NCBI GenBank assembly: GCA_041305345.1
Contig: JBFYLP010000001.1
Location: forward strand, 1 to 64,000
Direction: 5' to 3'
DNA length: 64,000 nucleotides
Source: JACRGC01 sp041305345
GTDB taxonomy: Archaea; Micrarchaeota; Micrarchaeia; Norongarragalinales; SBBD01
Shown here one piece after another: positions 15,503 through 24,692 of the stretch. The notes under the pieces were generated by a model that had not been told where the DNA came from, did no database searches, and was given only the letters and a program-made list of their open reading frames with translations. The first letter of the stretch is position 1. Each line of letters starts with the position of its first letter. Made by a program: the position numbers and the translations under genes.

Positions 15503-16153
15503 CAGCAGCAACGGAAGGTATTCGGAAGCCCTCCGGTAAGTGTTTAGGAAGAAATCGCCAACTTCCTGCGAGAGCGGAATCTCCCTTGCATATTCAAACT
15601 CCCAGTTTCCGGTCAGGGGCCCTTCCCACAAAACTATGTTGTCCTTGCGCTCATTGAGGGGCGAAACCTTGAGGAGTTCGGCATCCTTGGGGAATTCGAA
15701 TAGGAGCCTCATATTATTGCCCATGCTCATCTGCCCGGTTTTCGTCCTGTCGAATGCGAGCGAATCTTGAACAAGGAAGTAAACCGTGCGCCTGCTCCCC
15801 ACGGAAAAATTGGCGAAAAGATCTGGCGTTTCGTACTCGACAATCACTGCGCCGGCATCGAAGCTCACCGCAAACTCGCGTTTTGCAGTGATCCTAACGT
15901 TCGTGCTGCCCTTCACGTGGTACTTGATGTTTCCGCTGAACTTGCGCCATTCGAGGATGGTGCTTTCACCAAGGTTCATGTTGAACTCGAACGCCTTGCG
16001 CTCCTCCGTATTCTCGAAGATGAAGACCGTCTTTTCAGTGACGTGCGCACTGCCGTCATCGTTCACCTTGACGGATGCCTCGAACGAATAGTCGGAATAC
16101 GCACTGCTCAAAACGGACAGCAAGAGCAGGTAAACGAATGCTTGATTCCTCAT
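15446..16153 (-). CDS. Signal-peptide protein with C-terminal membrane anchor
   Basis: This 235-aa protein starts MRNQAFVYLLLLSVLSSAYS, a signal peptide. The outer part has beta-rich segments (FEASVKVNDDGSAHVTEKTVFIFEN) resembling DUF2207-type extracellular domains, and the end has one membrane helix (EYLPLLLLGAFSLLVLFVLV) followed by a basic tail. Its role is unknown. Overlap with the RFC-L gene is tail to tail. An ATG at 16168 is a possible longer start. Confidence 0.7.
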   Translation of the reverse strand: MRNQAFVYLLLLSVLSSAYSDYSFEASVKVNDDGSAHVTEKTVFIFENTEERKAFEFNMNLGESTILEWRKFSGNIKYHVKGSTNVRITAKREFAVSFDAGAVIVEYETPDLFANFSVGSRRTVYFLVQDSLAFDRTKTGQMSMGNNMRLLFEFPKDAELLKVSPLNERKDNIVLWEGPLTGNWEFEYAREIPLSQEVGDFFLNTYRRASEYLPLLLLGAFSLLVLFVLVKFGRK

Positions 16154-16201
16154 AAACCAAATATTCATTAGGGAGGTTAAATACCTTTGTTTTTGATTTT
16201 G

Positions 16202-16774
16202 ATGGCGGGCGCCTTTTCCTTCATCGTGCTGCTTGCAGCTGCGCTTCCCCTATCGCTTCTGGTCTTTATGGCAATAGATGCGCAGGAAATCATCTCCAAT
16301 GAAAGCCGCGCATCAATGAGGCTGACGGCCATCCATTCAAAAGAGATGGAGGTGAAGAACGCATTCGCACAGGTTCTCCGCAATTCGGATGGTGAGGCAA
16401 AGGCTGCGGCCGTGCTCTTGGCGCTGGAATCGCATTTGGAGGAAAAACACTCGGATATTGGAGGCGGCCTGGACCTGTGGTTTGGAAGCGTTTCGGCATC
16501 CGAGCTCGCAGGAATCAAAGGCATTTTTGGGAAATGCGGTAATTGCTGGGATTTCTCCAGTCTCACAATGGACTACCGGGGAAGACCCATCCTGCTCTCA
16601 TTTGCTTTCATCAGCAGGGAAGGCGGGGCTCTTAGGGTTTCAAGGAGCGGCCTATCCAGGGCGCCTGAAGCGGTCCTACGAGGAAGCGGCCTTAATAAAA
16701 TCCATTTCGGTGCGACCCTAACCGGATCGGATGGGGGCATTTCGATATTCCTGATGCCGGAGGGGTTTGGATGA
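16202..16774 (+). CDS. Pilin-like/pseudopilin-like protein
   Basis: This 190-aa protein starts MAGAFSFIVLLAAALPLSLLVFMAIDAQE. The long N-terminal hydrophobic helix followed by a soluble part with a CGNC pair is like archaeal type IV pilin-type subunits, but no class III signal site is obvious. A TATA-like element (GTTAAATAC, about 16172-16180) places the leaderless start at this ATG. The stop overlaps the next gene (ATGA), so the two are coupled. Confidence 0.65.
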   Translation: MAGAFSFIVLLAAALPLSLLVFMAIDAQEIISNESRASMRLTAIHSKEMEVKNAFAQVLRNSDGEAKAAAVLLALESHLEEKHSDIGGGLDLWFGSVSASELAGIKGIFGKCGNCWDFSSLTMDYRGRPILLSFAFISREGGALRVSRSGLSRAPEAVLRGSGLNKIHFGATLTGSDGGISIFLMPEGFG

Positions 16775-17052
16775 GGGCACAGGCGGCTTTTCAGCTTATG
16801 CTCGTTGCAAGCATCCTGATTGGCGCAACGGCGCTTTTCGCTTGGGAATTCAACAAAATCCAGGGAAGGGCCGCAATTGGAATCCGGGGATTGGATGGCC
16901 GGATGAATGCGGATGCATATTGCGGCATTGGGATTGAAATGGCTCTGAAGGCGAAACATTCGTCCATTCCCCTGCGGGAAGGGCTAAGGGAGGTGAAATG
17001 CAATCCCATTTGGCGCGGCGCGGCAAACGGGAGGGGGATGGAATTTGGCTAA
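16771..17052 (+). CDS. Small N-terminally anchored pilin-like protein
   Basis: This 93-aa protein begins MRAQAAFQLMLVASILIGATALFAWEF, a membrane segment of pilin type, followed by a short outer part with two Cys. It overlaps the upstream pilin-like gene by 4 bases and is likely co-translated. No close family is recognised. Confidence 0.6.
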   Translation: MRAQAAFQLMLVASILIGATALFAWEFNKIQGRAAIGIRGLDGRMNADAYCGIGIEMALKAKHSSIPLREGLREVKCNPIWRGAANGRGMEFG

Positions 17053-17062
17053 AAACGCGGCG

Positions 17063-17398
17063 CTACCTGCCATACCACCATACGATCGCAACAATCGACT
17101 CAAGAACCATGAACCACGAGATGCTAATCCATTGGAGGTAATTGGCAAAAAGCAAAAGGGCCGTGCAGCCAAGGAAGAAAGTGAGAGGATCGGCGCCGAA
17201 TATGGTCTTTCCGGAATATGCTTCGGGGCCGGCCATCTGCCCGCCTGGCTGCGCTGATCCGCCCTCATTCAGGGGAGTAACGTTCCCAGTGGCAGGATCC
17301 ACACGCACGGCAAAGCCGCATTTCCTGCAGTAAACGACCGAATTCGCCTCGTCAACATCGAGATTGGGATTCCCGCACTGCGGGCACTGAACTTCCAT
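17063..17398 (-). CDS. Zinc-ribbon membrane protein
   Basis: The 111-aa protein begins MEVQCPQCGNPNLDVDEANSVVYCRKCGFAV, a CPxCG...CxxCG zinc ribbon like that of TFIIB-type N-termini, followed by a Gly/Pro linker and a hydrophobic C-terminal half (two short membrane segments from about 70). It is not recognised beyond that. It is convergent with the pilin-like pair, the stops being 10 bases apart. Confidence 0.7.
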   Translation of the reverse strand: MEVQCPQCGNPNLDVDEANSVVYCRKCGFAVRVDPATGNVTPLNEGGSAQPGGQMAGPEAYSGKTIFGADPLTFFLGCTALLLFANYLQWISISWFMVLESIVAIVWWYGR

Positions 17399-17455
17399 TT
17401 CTATCCCACTAATTACCTTGCGCCCCTTTTAATCCTTTTGCAGAATAATCGCCAC

Positions 17456-17575
17456 ATGGAAAAAATCAAGATCCAGAACAAACGCTGGGAAACGGTCGCT
17501 CTCCAAGCAAGCGAAGAAAAAAACGGTCCTTTTGTCGCGAAATCTTTTTTTTGGGCACCCGGGCTTGTAATTTAA
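17456..17575 (+). CDS. Possible 39-aa leaderless protein
   Basis: The ATG at 17456 lies exactly 26 bases from the centre of a TATA-like TTTTAATC (17427-17434), the leaderless spacing of several genes here. The peptide (MEKIKIQNKRWETVALQ...) is short and not recognised. A chance ORF is possible. Confidence 0.3.
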   Translation: MEKIKIQNKRWETVALQASEEKNGPFVAKSFFWAPGLVI

Positions 17576-17607
17576 ATAACTTTGCGCATTAACCGTTTTT
17601 GAGGAAT

Positions 17608-17832
17608 ATGCCCGCCGAAAATTACGAAGAGACCGCAATGGCGAATTCGGAGCTTCGGTTCCTAACAATCGAGCTGATGAAGATTGCGCACGAAAGGAAC
17701 AAGAGCTTCAAGGAAGTGCTCGGCGAATATTTCAAGAATGCATACAGGCTCAAGAGGCGCGTGATGCTAAGCACCCACCCCAAGTCGTATTCGTTCAAAT
17801 GGCACGGCCGCCAGGAGCTCCAGAAAAGATGA
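17608..17832 (+). CDS. Unrecognised 74-aa basic protein
   Basis: MPAENYEETAMANSELRFLT begins a helical protein with a basic end (KWHGRQELQKR). A TATA-like box (ATTTAAATAAC, about 17570-17580) lies about 30 bases before the ATG. Nothing in it indicates a function; its composition fits its chromosomal neighbours. Confidence 0.6.
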   Translation: MPAENYEETAMANSELRFLTIELMKIAHERNKSFKEVLGEYFKNAYRLKRRVMLSTHPKSYSFKWHGRQELQKR

Positions 17833-17970
17833 GAATCGAACCGGCCAAAAAAATCCTATTCCGGATTGGCATTTGCTCCTGCCCCTTTTGCGCCATCAAC
17901 TATGCCGCTAGGCTTGCAGCCATACCCCATATGCATATAAATTCGGGATGCGAAACCCCTACTGATTTCA

Positions 17971-19821
17971 ATGGAAAACCATACAGAATCGGACAGGGAT
18001 TTGAAGGCGGTGTCGCTTACGAAATTCTTTGCGCCCGTCCCCTCCTACAAGAAGAGCGTGCTATTCACAGTGGTACTCAGCTTCCTTGCCGGAGTCGGGA
18101 TGAGCATGCTGTACTTCAAGGGGCTTACGATGGAAGCCCTTGGCAGCTATTTCCTTTTCGGCGGAGCTGAAGGCGTGCTGATCATCGGAGTTCCGGCCAT
18201 AATCTCGGCAGCATTTGCTGCAACAATAACGCGCAAGGAAAGGTTCAGGGACCGCTTCAGGCATTTTTCCTTCATCGCGCTGCTTTCAACGGCGGTTTGC
18301 TCCGTACTATACGTGCTTTCGGTTCTGCTAAGTTCGGACCCAAACCAGCTCCAAACTGCGCTACTTCTCACGAATTCAATCATCTTTGGCATCTGGTTCG
18401 TGTCGCTGTTCATCATGCTGAATTACGGCTGGAAGACCATATTCCTATCACTCATACAGCCCGCCCTCAACATCTCGTTCCTTAAAATATACAGCTCGTT
18501 CCTGTTCGCGAACCTGCAAGACCCTTTCATTCTCGGAATAAAGTTCTTGGTATCCTCTTCGGTGCTGCTCCTTGCACTCGGATCCATCTTCTACATAATC
18601 AATGCGCCAGCAAGGAGGAATTTTGGCATCTCCACCCTTCAGACGATGGCGCTGTTTTCCGCCCAGTGGGCATATGGCTCCAAGGGGCTTGAGGAAATAC
18701 TTGCGGAGATGGGCGAAAAGGTGGAGACGTTCTACGGCACGGTCGTCATCAGAAGCTCAAGGAGCAGGAAACTGTTGGCGATATGGCTCGTGCCGTATGT
18801 GCATTTCGGGCCGGTTGGGAATTTAGGCGGAAGCGAATTCCCAGCCCTGCTTTCAAAACCGCTAAGCAAGAAATACGGCGTCCCCGTTGCGGTCTACCAT
18901 GCGACGGTGAACCACGATTTCAACCCCGTTTACTCCGCGCAGCATTCGGCGATGCTTTTTGCATATTCGAAGGAGATAGAAAGCCTTAGGAGGTCCGGGT
19001 TCACGAAAGGTTTTTCAACGCAGCTGCTCGAGAGCACGAAAGGAAGCGCAAGGCTATTCAATGCGACCTTTGGGAACAAGGGGTTCTTCGCCCTCTCGAA
19101 CGCGCCCAAAAGCACGGAAGACATTGAATTCCCGCTTGGCCTCATACTGATGAACAAGCTCAAGGCAAGGGGGCTTTTGGAAGCGGTGCTCGTAGACATG
19201 CACAATTGCAAGACCGACGGCGATTACATGCTAGCTGGCACGCGCGAATTTTACGACTTCTACGACCTGACAGACAGGTACAAGCCCCTGCCCCAGTCGG
19301 AATTCAAATTCGGATGCGCGAATGATGGCTTGGAGGATTTTGGGATTTCGCAAGGGATTGGGAAGATGGGCATGATCGTTTCGGTTTTCGAGAGCAGGAA
19401 GAAGAGAAGCTGCATAATATTGATTGATTCCAACAACATCATTCCCGAATTCAGGAGGGAAGTGCTCATCAGGGTCTCCCAAAAATTCGGCTTTGATTTC
19501 TGCGACGTTTTCACAACCGATACGCACGCAGTGAACACGATTTCAGGCATCCACAACCCCTTGGGGAAATACTGCAACAGGGATGGGCTAATCGCAAGGA
19601 TCGAGGCTGCAATCGGGAAGGCGGTAGGGGCGCTGGAGCCATCGGAGGCGGCAATCAGCATGAAACGCATTGAGTTCGAGGTCCTCGGCGCCAGGAAATC
19701 CCCGGAAGTGATCTCAACCATCAATTCAATCGTCTCGATTGCGAAGGTGTTCGCGCCTTCGGTCCTGATAATCAGCCTGCTGATAGCATTCATCCTTAGC
19801 CTTTCAATAGGGGGAAAGTAA
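17971..19821 (+). CDS. DUF2070 family membrane protein
   Basis: This 616-aa protein has seven or so N-terminal membrane segments (about 30-215), a large soluble part with conserved features (WLVPYVHFGPVGNLGGSEFPA, VNHDFNPV, LVDMHNC, FTTDTHAVN), and one C-terminal membrane helix. This is the pattern of archaeal DUF2070 proteins, whose His/Asp motifs suggest a metal-dependent enzyme of unknown substrate. A TATA-like CATATAAATT lies near 17935, about 35 bases before the ATG. Confidence 0.85.
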   Translation: MENHTESDRDLKAVSLTKFFAPVPSYKKSVLFTVVLSFLAGVGMSMLYFKGLTMEALGSYFLFGGAEGVLIIGVPAIISAAFAATITRKERFRDRFRHFSFIALLSTAVCSVLYVLSVLLSSDPNQLQTALLLTNSIIFGIWFVSLFIMLNYGWKTIFLSLIQPALNISFLKIYSSFLFANLQDPFILGIKFLVSSSVLLLALGSIFYIINAPARRNFGISTLQTMALFSAQWAYGSKGLEEILAEMGEKVETFYGTVVIRSSRSRKLLAIWLVPYVHFGPVGNLGGSEFPALLSKPLSKKYGVPVAVYHATVNHDFNPVYSAQHSAMLFAYSKEIESLRRSGFTKGFSTQLLESTKGSARLFNATFGNKGFFALSNAPKSTEDIEFPLGLILMNKLKARGLLEAVLVDMHNCKTDGDYMLAGTREFYDFYDLTDRYKPLPQSEFKFGCANDGLEDFGISQGIGKMGMIVSVFESRKKRSCIILIDSNNIIPEFRREVLIRVSQKFGFDFCDVFTTDTHAVNTISGIHNPLGKYCNRDGLIARIEAAIGKAVGALEPSEAAISMKRIEFEVLGARKSPEVISTINSIVSIAKVFAPSVLIISLLIAFILSLSIGGK

Positions 19822-19921
19822 GGGTTATTACGGATGCGGAAGAATGTGGAGAATTAGGGCATTGGCGGTTAGATGCGAAGTGGCCCCGATTTAGTTCCAG
19901 CAAAGGCGGGGGATTGGCTTC

Positions 19922-20353
19922 TCACGAATAAACAAGGAGCATTATCCCAACGAATGCGAGCGAGATGCCCGCAATTTCTTGCAGCTTCAACGTATCGTGC
20001 AAAACCACCACGGATAGGATTGCAACCATCACGCTGCTAGTGCTTACTATCGCGGTTACTGGGGCGATTTTTCCAAAGGACACGGCTGCGAGAAGCGCAA
20101 CAAAGCCTATGCCCGCAGTCACAAGGAAGGCCGCGAATATTGCAATGGAGTTCTCCGGCAGAGTCATCCTAGAGATGAACAGGACGTATGCCACCACGAC
20201 ACCTAGGAGGATGACGCCGAATGCCGAAAGGAGGAGGTTGGAATTCTTCTGGAGGGATGAAATCATCTGCTCGTTCATCAGGCTTTTAAGCGCTATGTTG
20301 CCAAATGAGAAGAAGAGCATCGTGATTAGCGCATAAACATACCATTCCACCAT
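19922..20353 (-). CDS. EamA/DMT-type half-size transporter
   Basis: The 143-aa protein MVEWYVYALITMLFFSFGNIALK has four membrane segments with the EamA pattern, ending LKLQEIAGISLAFVGIMLLV. It is about half the size of ten-helix drug/metabolite exporters, so it would work as a dimer. The ATG at 20371 would add six residues. The substrate is unknown. Confidence 0.8.
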   Translation of the reverse strand: MVEWYVYALITMLFFSFGNIALKSLMNEQMISSLQKNSNLLLSAFGVILLGVVVAYVLFISRMTLPENSIAIFAAFLVTAGIGFVALLAAVSFGKIAPVTAIVSTSSVMVAILSVVVLHDTLKLQEIAGISLAFVGIMLLVYS

Positions 20354-20444
20354 ATGCATCCTAGGGCTCAAGGCACTGAGATTTAAATATGGTTCGCAAG
20401 CCCGCCATTTATATTTTCATAGCCGCATTCCTTTGCAGGCAAAC

Positions 20445-21629
20445 ATGAAAATCGCAATAATCTCGGACTGCCACTTCGGCTTCAACGAGGACGCGCTGCA
20501 GCAGGCAGAAGACGCGTTCAGGAAGGCATTGGCACTTAGGGCGGATGCAATTTTGCTGCCAGGCGACATATTCGATTCGAGGGTGCCTAGGCAGGAGACG
20601 CTGCACGAGAGCATCAGGCTTATTTCGGCCATTAGAAAGGAGAGTGGGAAGGCAACTGTTGAGGTTTACGAAAACAGGGAAGGTGAAGAGCGCAAATTGA
20701 AAGTGGAGGGAATCCCGCTGCTCGCGATCTGGGGGACGCACGAGCGAAGGAGCAAGGGCCTTGCAAACGTGATCCAGGTGCTCGAGGCTGCCGGCCTTCT
20801 TACAAGCGTACATTCGAGAAGGATCGTGCTTCGCTATGCGAATGAGAGTATAGCAATTCAGGGCCTTGGAGGCGTGCCCGAGGAGTATTTTGGAAGGACC
20901 CTCGAAGTTGCAGAGTTCAGGCCCCTGCAGGGATCGTTTAACATTTTCGTATTCCACCAAAATCTCGCGGAGCTGATGCCCGTGCAGGAAGAGACAACGG
21001 TGTCGATGCAGGATCTGCCGGAGGGCTTTGATTTGTACGTCAATGGCCACATCCATTGGAACCACGACCTTACGATCAACGGAAGGCGGCTGCTCGTGCC
21101 CGGAAGCACAGTTGTCACCCAAATGAAGAAAAGCGAGGAGAAGGAGAAGGGCTTCTACCTATTCGATACCGCCTCCTTGAAGGCGGAATTCATCAAGATC
21201 CAAAGCCGGCCGTTCTTCTTTCGGGAGATCGAGCTGAAAAACGCAAATGCCGCGGAAATCGAATCCGCAATTTCGGGAGAAATGGGGCAGCTGCTTGGAA
21301 AAGAGGGCTTGATAAAGCCGCTGATCCGCATAAAGCTTAGGGGAACGGTTTCGAGGGCCGCGGCAACATCCCTTGATCTCGAAAGGATCATCCGGAGGCA
21401 CTCCGAAAATGCGGAACTCATAATCGATAGGGATTTCGATTCGGAAGAACTCAAGGACAAGATAGAGAGGATAAGGCATTTGCGGTCTGGAGGAAGGAAC
21501 GTGAAGGAGCTCGGGTTCGAGATCCTTCGGCAAAAGCTCAAGGAAAAGAAGGTCGAGGTTGGGAACTTTGAGGAGCTCTTCGAACTGCTTGCCGAGGGCG
21601 AAATCAAGGAGGCGCTCGCCCACGTCTGA
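20445..21629 (+). CDS. mre11: Mre11-like DNA repair nuclease
   Basis: This 394-aa metallophosphoesterase starts MKIAIISDCHFGF (motif I, D8/H10), followed by LLPGDIFDSRVP (motif II, D41), AIWGTHERR (motif III, 97-100), FVFHQN and NGHIHW. In Mre11 motif III is normally GNHD; here the metal-binding Asn is Thr (T98) and Asp is Glu. A C-terminal helical region should bind Rad50, but no rad50 gene is near. The ATG at 20433 gives four extra residues. Mre11 processes DNA breaks with Rad50 and HerA-NurA. Confidence 0.8.
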   Translation: MKIAIISDCHFGFNEDALQQAEDAFRKALALRADAILLPGDIFDSRVPRQETLHESIRLISAIRKESGKATVEVYENREGEERKLKVEGIPLLAIWGTHERRSKGLANVIQVLEAAGLLTSVHSRRIVLRYANESIAIQGLGGVPEEYFGRTLEVAEFRPLQGSFNIFVFHQNLAELMPVQEETTVSMQDLPEGFDLYVNGHIHWNHDLTINGRRLLVPGSTVVTQMKKSEEKEKGFYLFDTASLKAEFIKIQSRPFFFREIELKNANAAEIESAISGEMGQLLGKEGLIKPLIRIKLRGTVSRAAATSLDLERIIRRHSENAELIIDRDFDSEELKDKIERIRHLRSGGRNVKELGFEILRQKLKEKKVEVGNFEELFELLAEGEIKEALAHV

Positions 21630-21654
21630 ATCCTTACCCGGATCCAGCGACAGT

Positions 21655-21718
21655 TTTAAATAGTAAACTACTTGACAAACACAGCCTTTTGCTTGATTTA
21701 ACCAATAATTTATAAAGG
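21655..21718 (+). promoter_or_regulatory. Promoter region of the wHTH-grpE-dnaK operon
   Basis: A TATA-like AATTTATAAAGG lies at 21707-21718 and a second TTTTAAATAG near 21655-21664. TAGTAAACTA (21661-21670) has inverted ends and could bind the operon's own wHTH protein. The 34 bases after the nearer box include a weak ribosome binding site before ATG 21752. Confidence 0.4.
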
Positions 21719-21751
21719 TTTCTTAGCATATGATTATCCGGGTCGGAATGT

Positions 21752-22162
21752 ATGGACGCGCAGCAGATAACGATTCGGAGGATTGAAAGGCCCGCAAAAA
21801 AAGGGCTTGATGGGGATCTCGAGGTGTTCTGCAGGGCGCTTGGAATGCCAACGGATGAGCAAAGCGTAGCTAGGGACATCTTCCGGGAGATACTGCAAAA
21901 GGAGGGGAAGGGAAAGCAGGGCGGCATTAGGAGCATAATAATTAGCAGGAAGATGCGCGTGACGCGGGGAGGTGCGGTTTACCACCTCAATAAGCTGATG
22001 GAAAGCGGCCTAATCGTTAGGAGGGGAAGGGCATACGAGCTTAGGGCGCAGAGCCTTCGGGAAACCGTGGATGAGATGGAGGACGACATGCGAAGGATGT
22101 TCAAGATGGTCAAGAGGATGGCTGCGGAAATCGATGGGGAACTGGGGATTGGGGAGTATTGA
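21752..22162 (+). CDS. Winged-helix regulator upstream of grpE-dnaK
   Basis: This 136-aa protein has a winged-helix region at about 40-95 (SVARDIFREILQKE..., RVTRGGAVYHLNKLMESGLIVRRGRAYELR) followed by a helical tail. Its place in the operon suggests a heat-shock repressor in the role of bacterial HrcA, without being homologous to it. The operon order wHTH-grpE-dnaK is read from the sequence; the regulatory role is inferred. Confidence 0.75.
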   Translation: MDAQQITIRRIERPAKKGLDGDLEVFCRALGMPTDEQSVARDIFREILQKEGKGKQGGIRSIIISRKMRVTRGGAVYHLNKLMESGLIVRRGRAYELRAQSLRETVDEMEDDMRRMFKMVKRMAAEIDGELGIGEY

Positions 22163-22179
22163 TTTCGATTGGCAAGTGG

Positions 22180-22764
22180 ATGCATATGGCTGGGGAGGAA
22201 GAAGGCTCGGATGGAGGAAAAATCGCGGAAGCAGAAGGCGGCAACAAGCCAGGGCCAAAGGATGGGGATTCCCGGGAGGCTCTCTTGCAGGAGAGGAAAA
22301 ATTGCGAAGAGCTGATAACGCGCCTCAAATACCTGCAGGCGGATTTCGAGAACCAAAAAAAAAGGGCTGCAAAGGAGAAGCTCGAGACTGTGCTTTATGC
22401 AAACGAGGCGCTGATTTCCGATTTGCTTTCAGTTGCGGACGGGCTTGAAGCGGCACTTCATAAAATGAAGGAAGGCGAGGAGAGGAAGGGAATCGGAATG
22501 ATTTATTCCAACCTGCTTTCCATTTTGAAGGGAAACGGCCTCAAGGAGATACAGGCAGCAGAAAATGGCGCTTTCGACCCGGAGATGCACGAGGCGATTG
22601 GCACCGACACGCCTTCCGATGAAAAATTGGAAGGCCGCATATCCAAGGTGCTGCAGAAGGGATTCTTGCTGAACGGGAAGGTGCTGCGGTTCGCAAAGGT
22701 TAGGGCATATTCGGGCGGGGCAGGCGGGAATGCGCAGGCAAATGAAGGCCCCCAATCAAAATGA
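22180..22764 (+). CDS. grpE: GrpE nucleotide-exchange factor
   Basis: This protein of about 194 aa has a long acidic N-terminus, a coiled-coil helix (CEELITRLKYLQADFENQKKRAAKEKLETVLYANEALISDLLSV) and the beta domain GNGLKEIQAAENGAFDPEMHEAIGT. It releases ADP from DnaK. The start is unclear: a TTG at 22159 overlaps the upstream stop, and ATGs at 22180 and 22186 follow. It overlaps nothing downstream; dnaK starts 29 bases later. Confidence 0.9.
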   Translation: MHMAGEEEGSDGGKIAEAEGGNKPGPKDGDSREALLQERKNCEELITRLKYLQADFENQKKRAAKEKLETVLYANEALISDLLSVADGLEAALHKMKEGEERKGIGMIYSNLLSILKGNGLKEIQAAENGAFDPEMHEAIGTDTPSDEKLEGRISKVLQKGFLLNGKVLRFAKVRAYSGGAGGNAQANEGPQSK

Positions 22765-22793
22765 CGATTCTTTGGAAAATCAAGGGTGAAATT

Positions 22794-24692
22794 ATGGCAA
22801 AGGAAAAAATAATCGGGATCGATCTGGGAACGAGCAATAGCGCTGCAGCTGCGATGATGGGCGGAAGGCCCGAGATCGTGCCCTCGGCGGAAGGGACCAC
22901 GGTTGCGGGAAAGGCGTTCCCGTCATTTGTTGCATTCACACGAGAGGGCGGAATGCTAGTTGGCGAGCCTGCAAGAAGGCAGGCGGTGACCAACCCCGAA
23001 GGGACGGTATATGCCGCGAAGAGGAAGATGGGAACCGACCACGTTTACTCGATTTTCGGGAAGGCGTACACGCCCCAGCAGATTTCCGCATTCCTTTTGC
23101 AGAAGATCAAGAAGGATGCGGAGGCATTCCTTGGCGAGCCGGTACGGAAGGCCGTGATAACAGTGCCCGCGTACTTCAACGACAACCAGCGGCAGGCAAC
23201 GAAGGATGCGGGCGAGATCGCGGGGCTCGAGGTCATAAGGATAATCAATGAACCAACGGCCGCATCGCTTGCATACGGCCTTGACAAGGCGGAAAAGGAG
23301 GAGAAAATACTCGTGTTCGATTTGGGAGGGGGGACTCTTGACGTGACGGTTATGGAATTCGGGAAGGGCGTTTTCGAGGTGGAAAGCACTGCGGGCGACA
23401 CGCAGCTTGGAGGCACGGACATGGATAACCTCCTCGTGGAATACTTCGCAAATGAATTCAGGAGGAAGGAAGGGGCGGAGCTTAGGAACGATGGGACAGC
23501 GATGCAGCGTCTGCGCGAAGCAGCGGAGAAGGCGAAGATCGAGCTCTCAACTGTAGTGCAAACGGAGGTCAACTTGCCGTTCATCACCTCGGTTGCGAAC
23601 CAGCCAAGGCACCTCCAGATGCAGATGACGCGCTCGAAACTCGAGGAAATCATCGCGCCGATCATAAGGAGGTGCGAGGCGCCGTTGAAGCGCGCATTGC
23701 AGGATGCAAAAATTTCTGAGAAGGACATCGACAAGGTGATACTCGTCGGCGGCCCCACGAGGATGCCAATCGTGCAGAAGTTTGTCGAGGAAAAGCTGGG
23801 GAAGAAGGCCGAAGGCGGGGTCGACCCGATGGAATGCGTCGCATTGGGCGCTGCAATACAGGCAGGAGTGCTTGCAGGCGAGGTAAAGGACATATTGCTC
23901 CTCGACGTAACCCCACTCTCGCTGGGAATTGAGACGCTTGGAGGCGTTTTCACCAAGATACTCGAGCGGAACACCACGATACCCACGAAAAGGAGCCAGA
24001 ATTTCAGCACTGCGGCTGATTTCCAAACATCGGTCGACATACACGTTTTCCAGGGCGAGCGTGCAATGGCTAGGGACAATGTTGAGCTTGGCCATTTCGG
24101 GCTTGTTGGCATCCCGCCTGCGCCCAGGGGGATTCCCCAGATCGAGGTGACATTCGACATAGACGCAAATGGCATACTGCACGTCAGCGCAAAGGATCAC
24201 GGCACCGGAAAGGAGCAGAAAATCACCATAACAGCGCCGCACAAGCTCGGCAAGGAGGATGTGGAAAGGATGATGAAGCAGGCGGAGCAGTTTTCAGATG
24301 AGGATAGGAAAAGGAAGGAGGTCGTGGACCTTATGAACGAGGCCGACTCGCTGATTTATACTTCCGAGAAGGCGATGGAAGAGCTGAAGGAAAAAGTGAC
24401 CGATGCGCAAAGGGAAACGGTGAGGAATGCGGTTGATGAAGTGAGGAAGGCGATGCAGGAACAAGACCAGCTAAAACTCAAGGCATCCCTTCAGAAATTG
24501 AGGGACGAAGTGCAGAAAATCGGGGCGTCATTTTACCAGCAGGGAGAAGGCGGGGATAAAAACCCCAAAAACCCAAGCGAAGGGCCTAGAAGCGCCGGCT
24601 CGGAAGGAAACAGCTACCAGGGTTTTGATGATGCGGGCAGGGACGATGTTGAAGACGGAGATTTCACCGAAGTAAAGGATGGCAAGAAATAG
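22794..24692 (+). CDS. dnaK: Hsp70 chaperone DnaK
   Basis: This 632-aa protein has the actin-like ATPase motifs GIDLGTSNSAAAA, VFDLGGGTLDVTV and GGPTRMP, a substrate-binding domain with the usual lid, and a Gly/Asn/Ser/Asp-rich tail. It lacks the long insertion seen in Gram-negative DnaK only partly; this was not checked. The ATG at 22794 (MAKEKIIG) is preferred over 22761. Archaeal DnaK was usually acquired from bacteria. A dnaJ gene is not seen in the window. Confidence 0.95.
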   Translation: MAKEKIIGIDLGTSNSAAAAMMGGRPEIVPSAEGTTVAGKAFPSFVAFTREGGMLVGEPARRQAVTNPEGTVYAAKRKMGTDHVYSIFGKAYTPQQISAFLLQKIKKDAEAFLGEPVRKAVITVPAYFNDNQRQATKDAGEIAGLEVIRIINEPTAASLAYGLDKAEKEEKILVFDLGGGTLDVTVMEFGKGVFEVESTAGDTQLGGTDMDNLLVEYFANEFRRKEGAELRNDGTAMQRLREAAEKAKIELSTVVQTEVNLPFITSVANQPRHLQMQMTRSKLEEIIAPIIRRCEAPLKRALQDAKISEKDIDKVILVGGPTRMPIVQKFVEEKLGKKAEGGVDPMECVALGAAIQAGVLAGEVKDILLLDVTPLSLGIETLGGVFTKILERNTTIPTKRSQNFSTAADFQTSVDIHVFQGERAMARDNVELGHFGLVGIPPAPRGIPQIEVTFDIDANGILHVSAKDHGTGKEQKITITAPHKLGKEDVERMMKQAEQFSDEDRKRKEVVDLMNEADSLIYTSEKAMEELKEKVTDAQRETVRNAVDEVRKAMQEQDQLKLKASLQKLRDEVQKIGASFYQQGEGGDKNPKNPSEGPRSAGSEGNSYQGFDDAGRDDVEDGDFTEVKDGKK

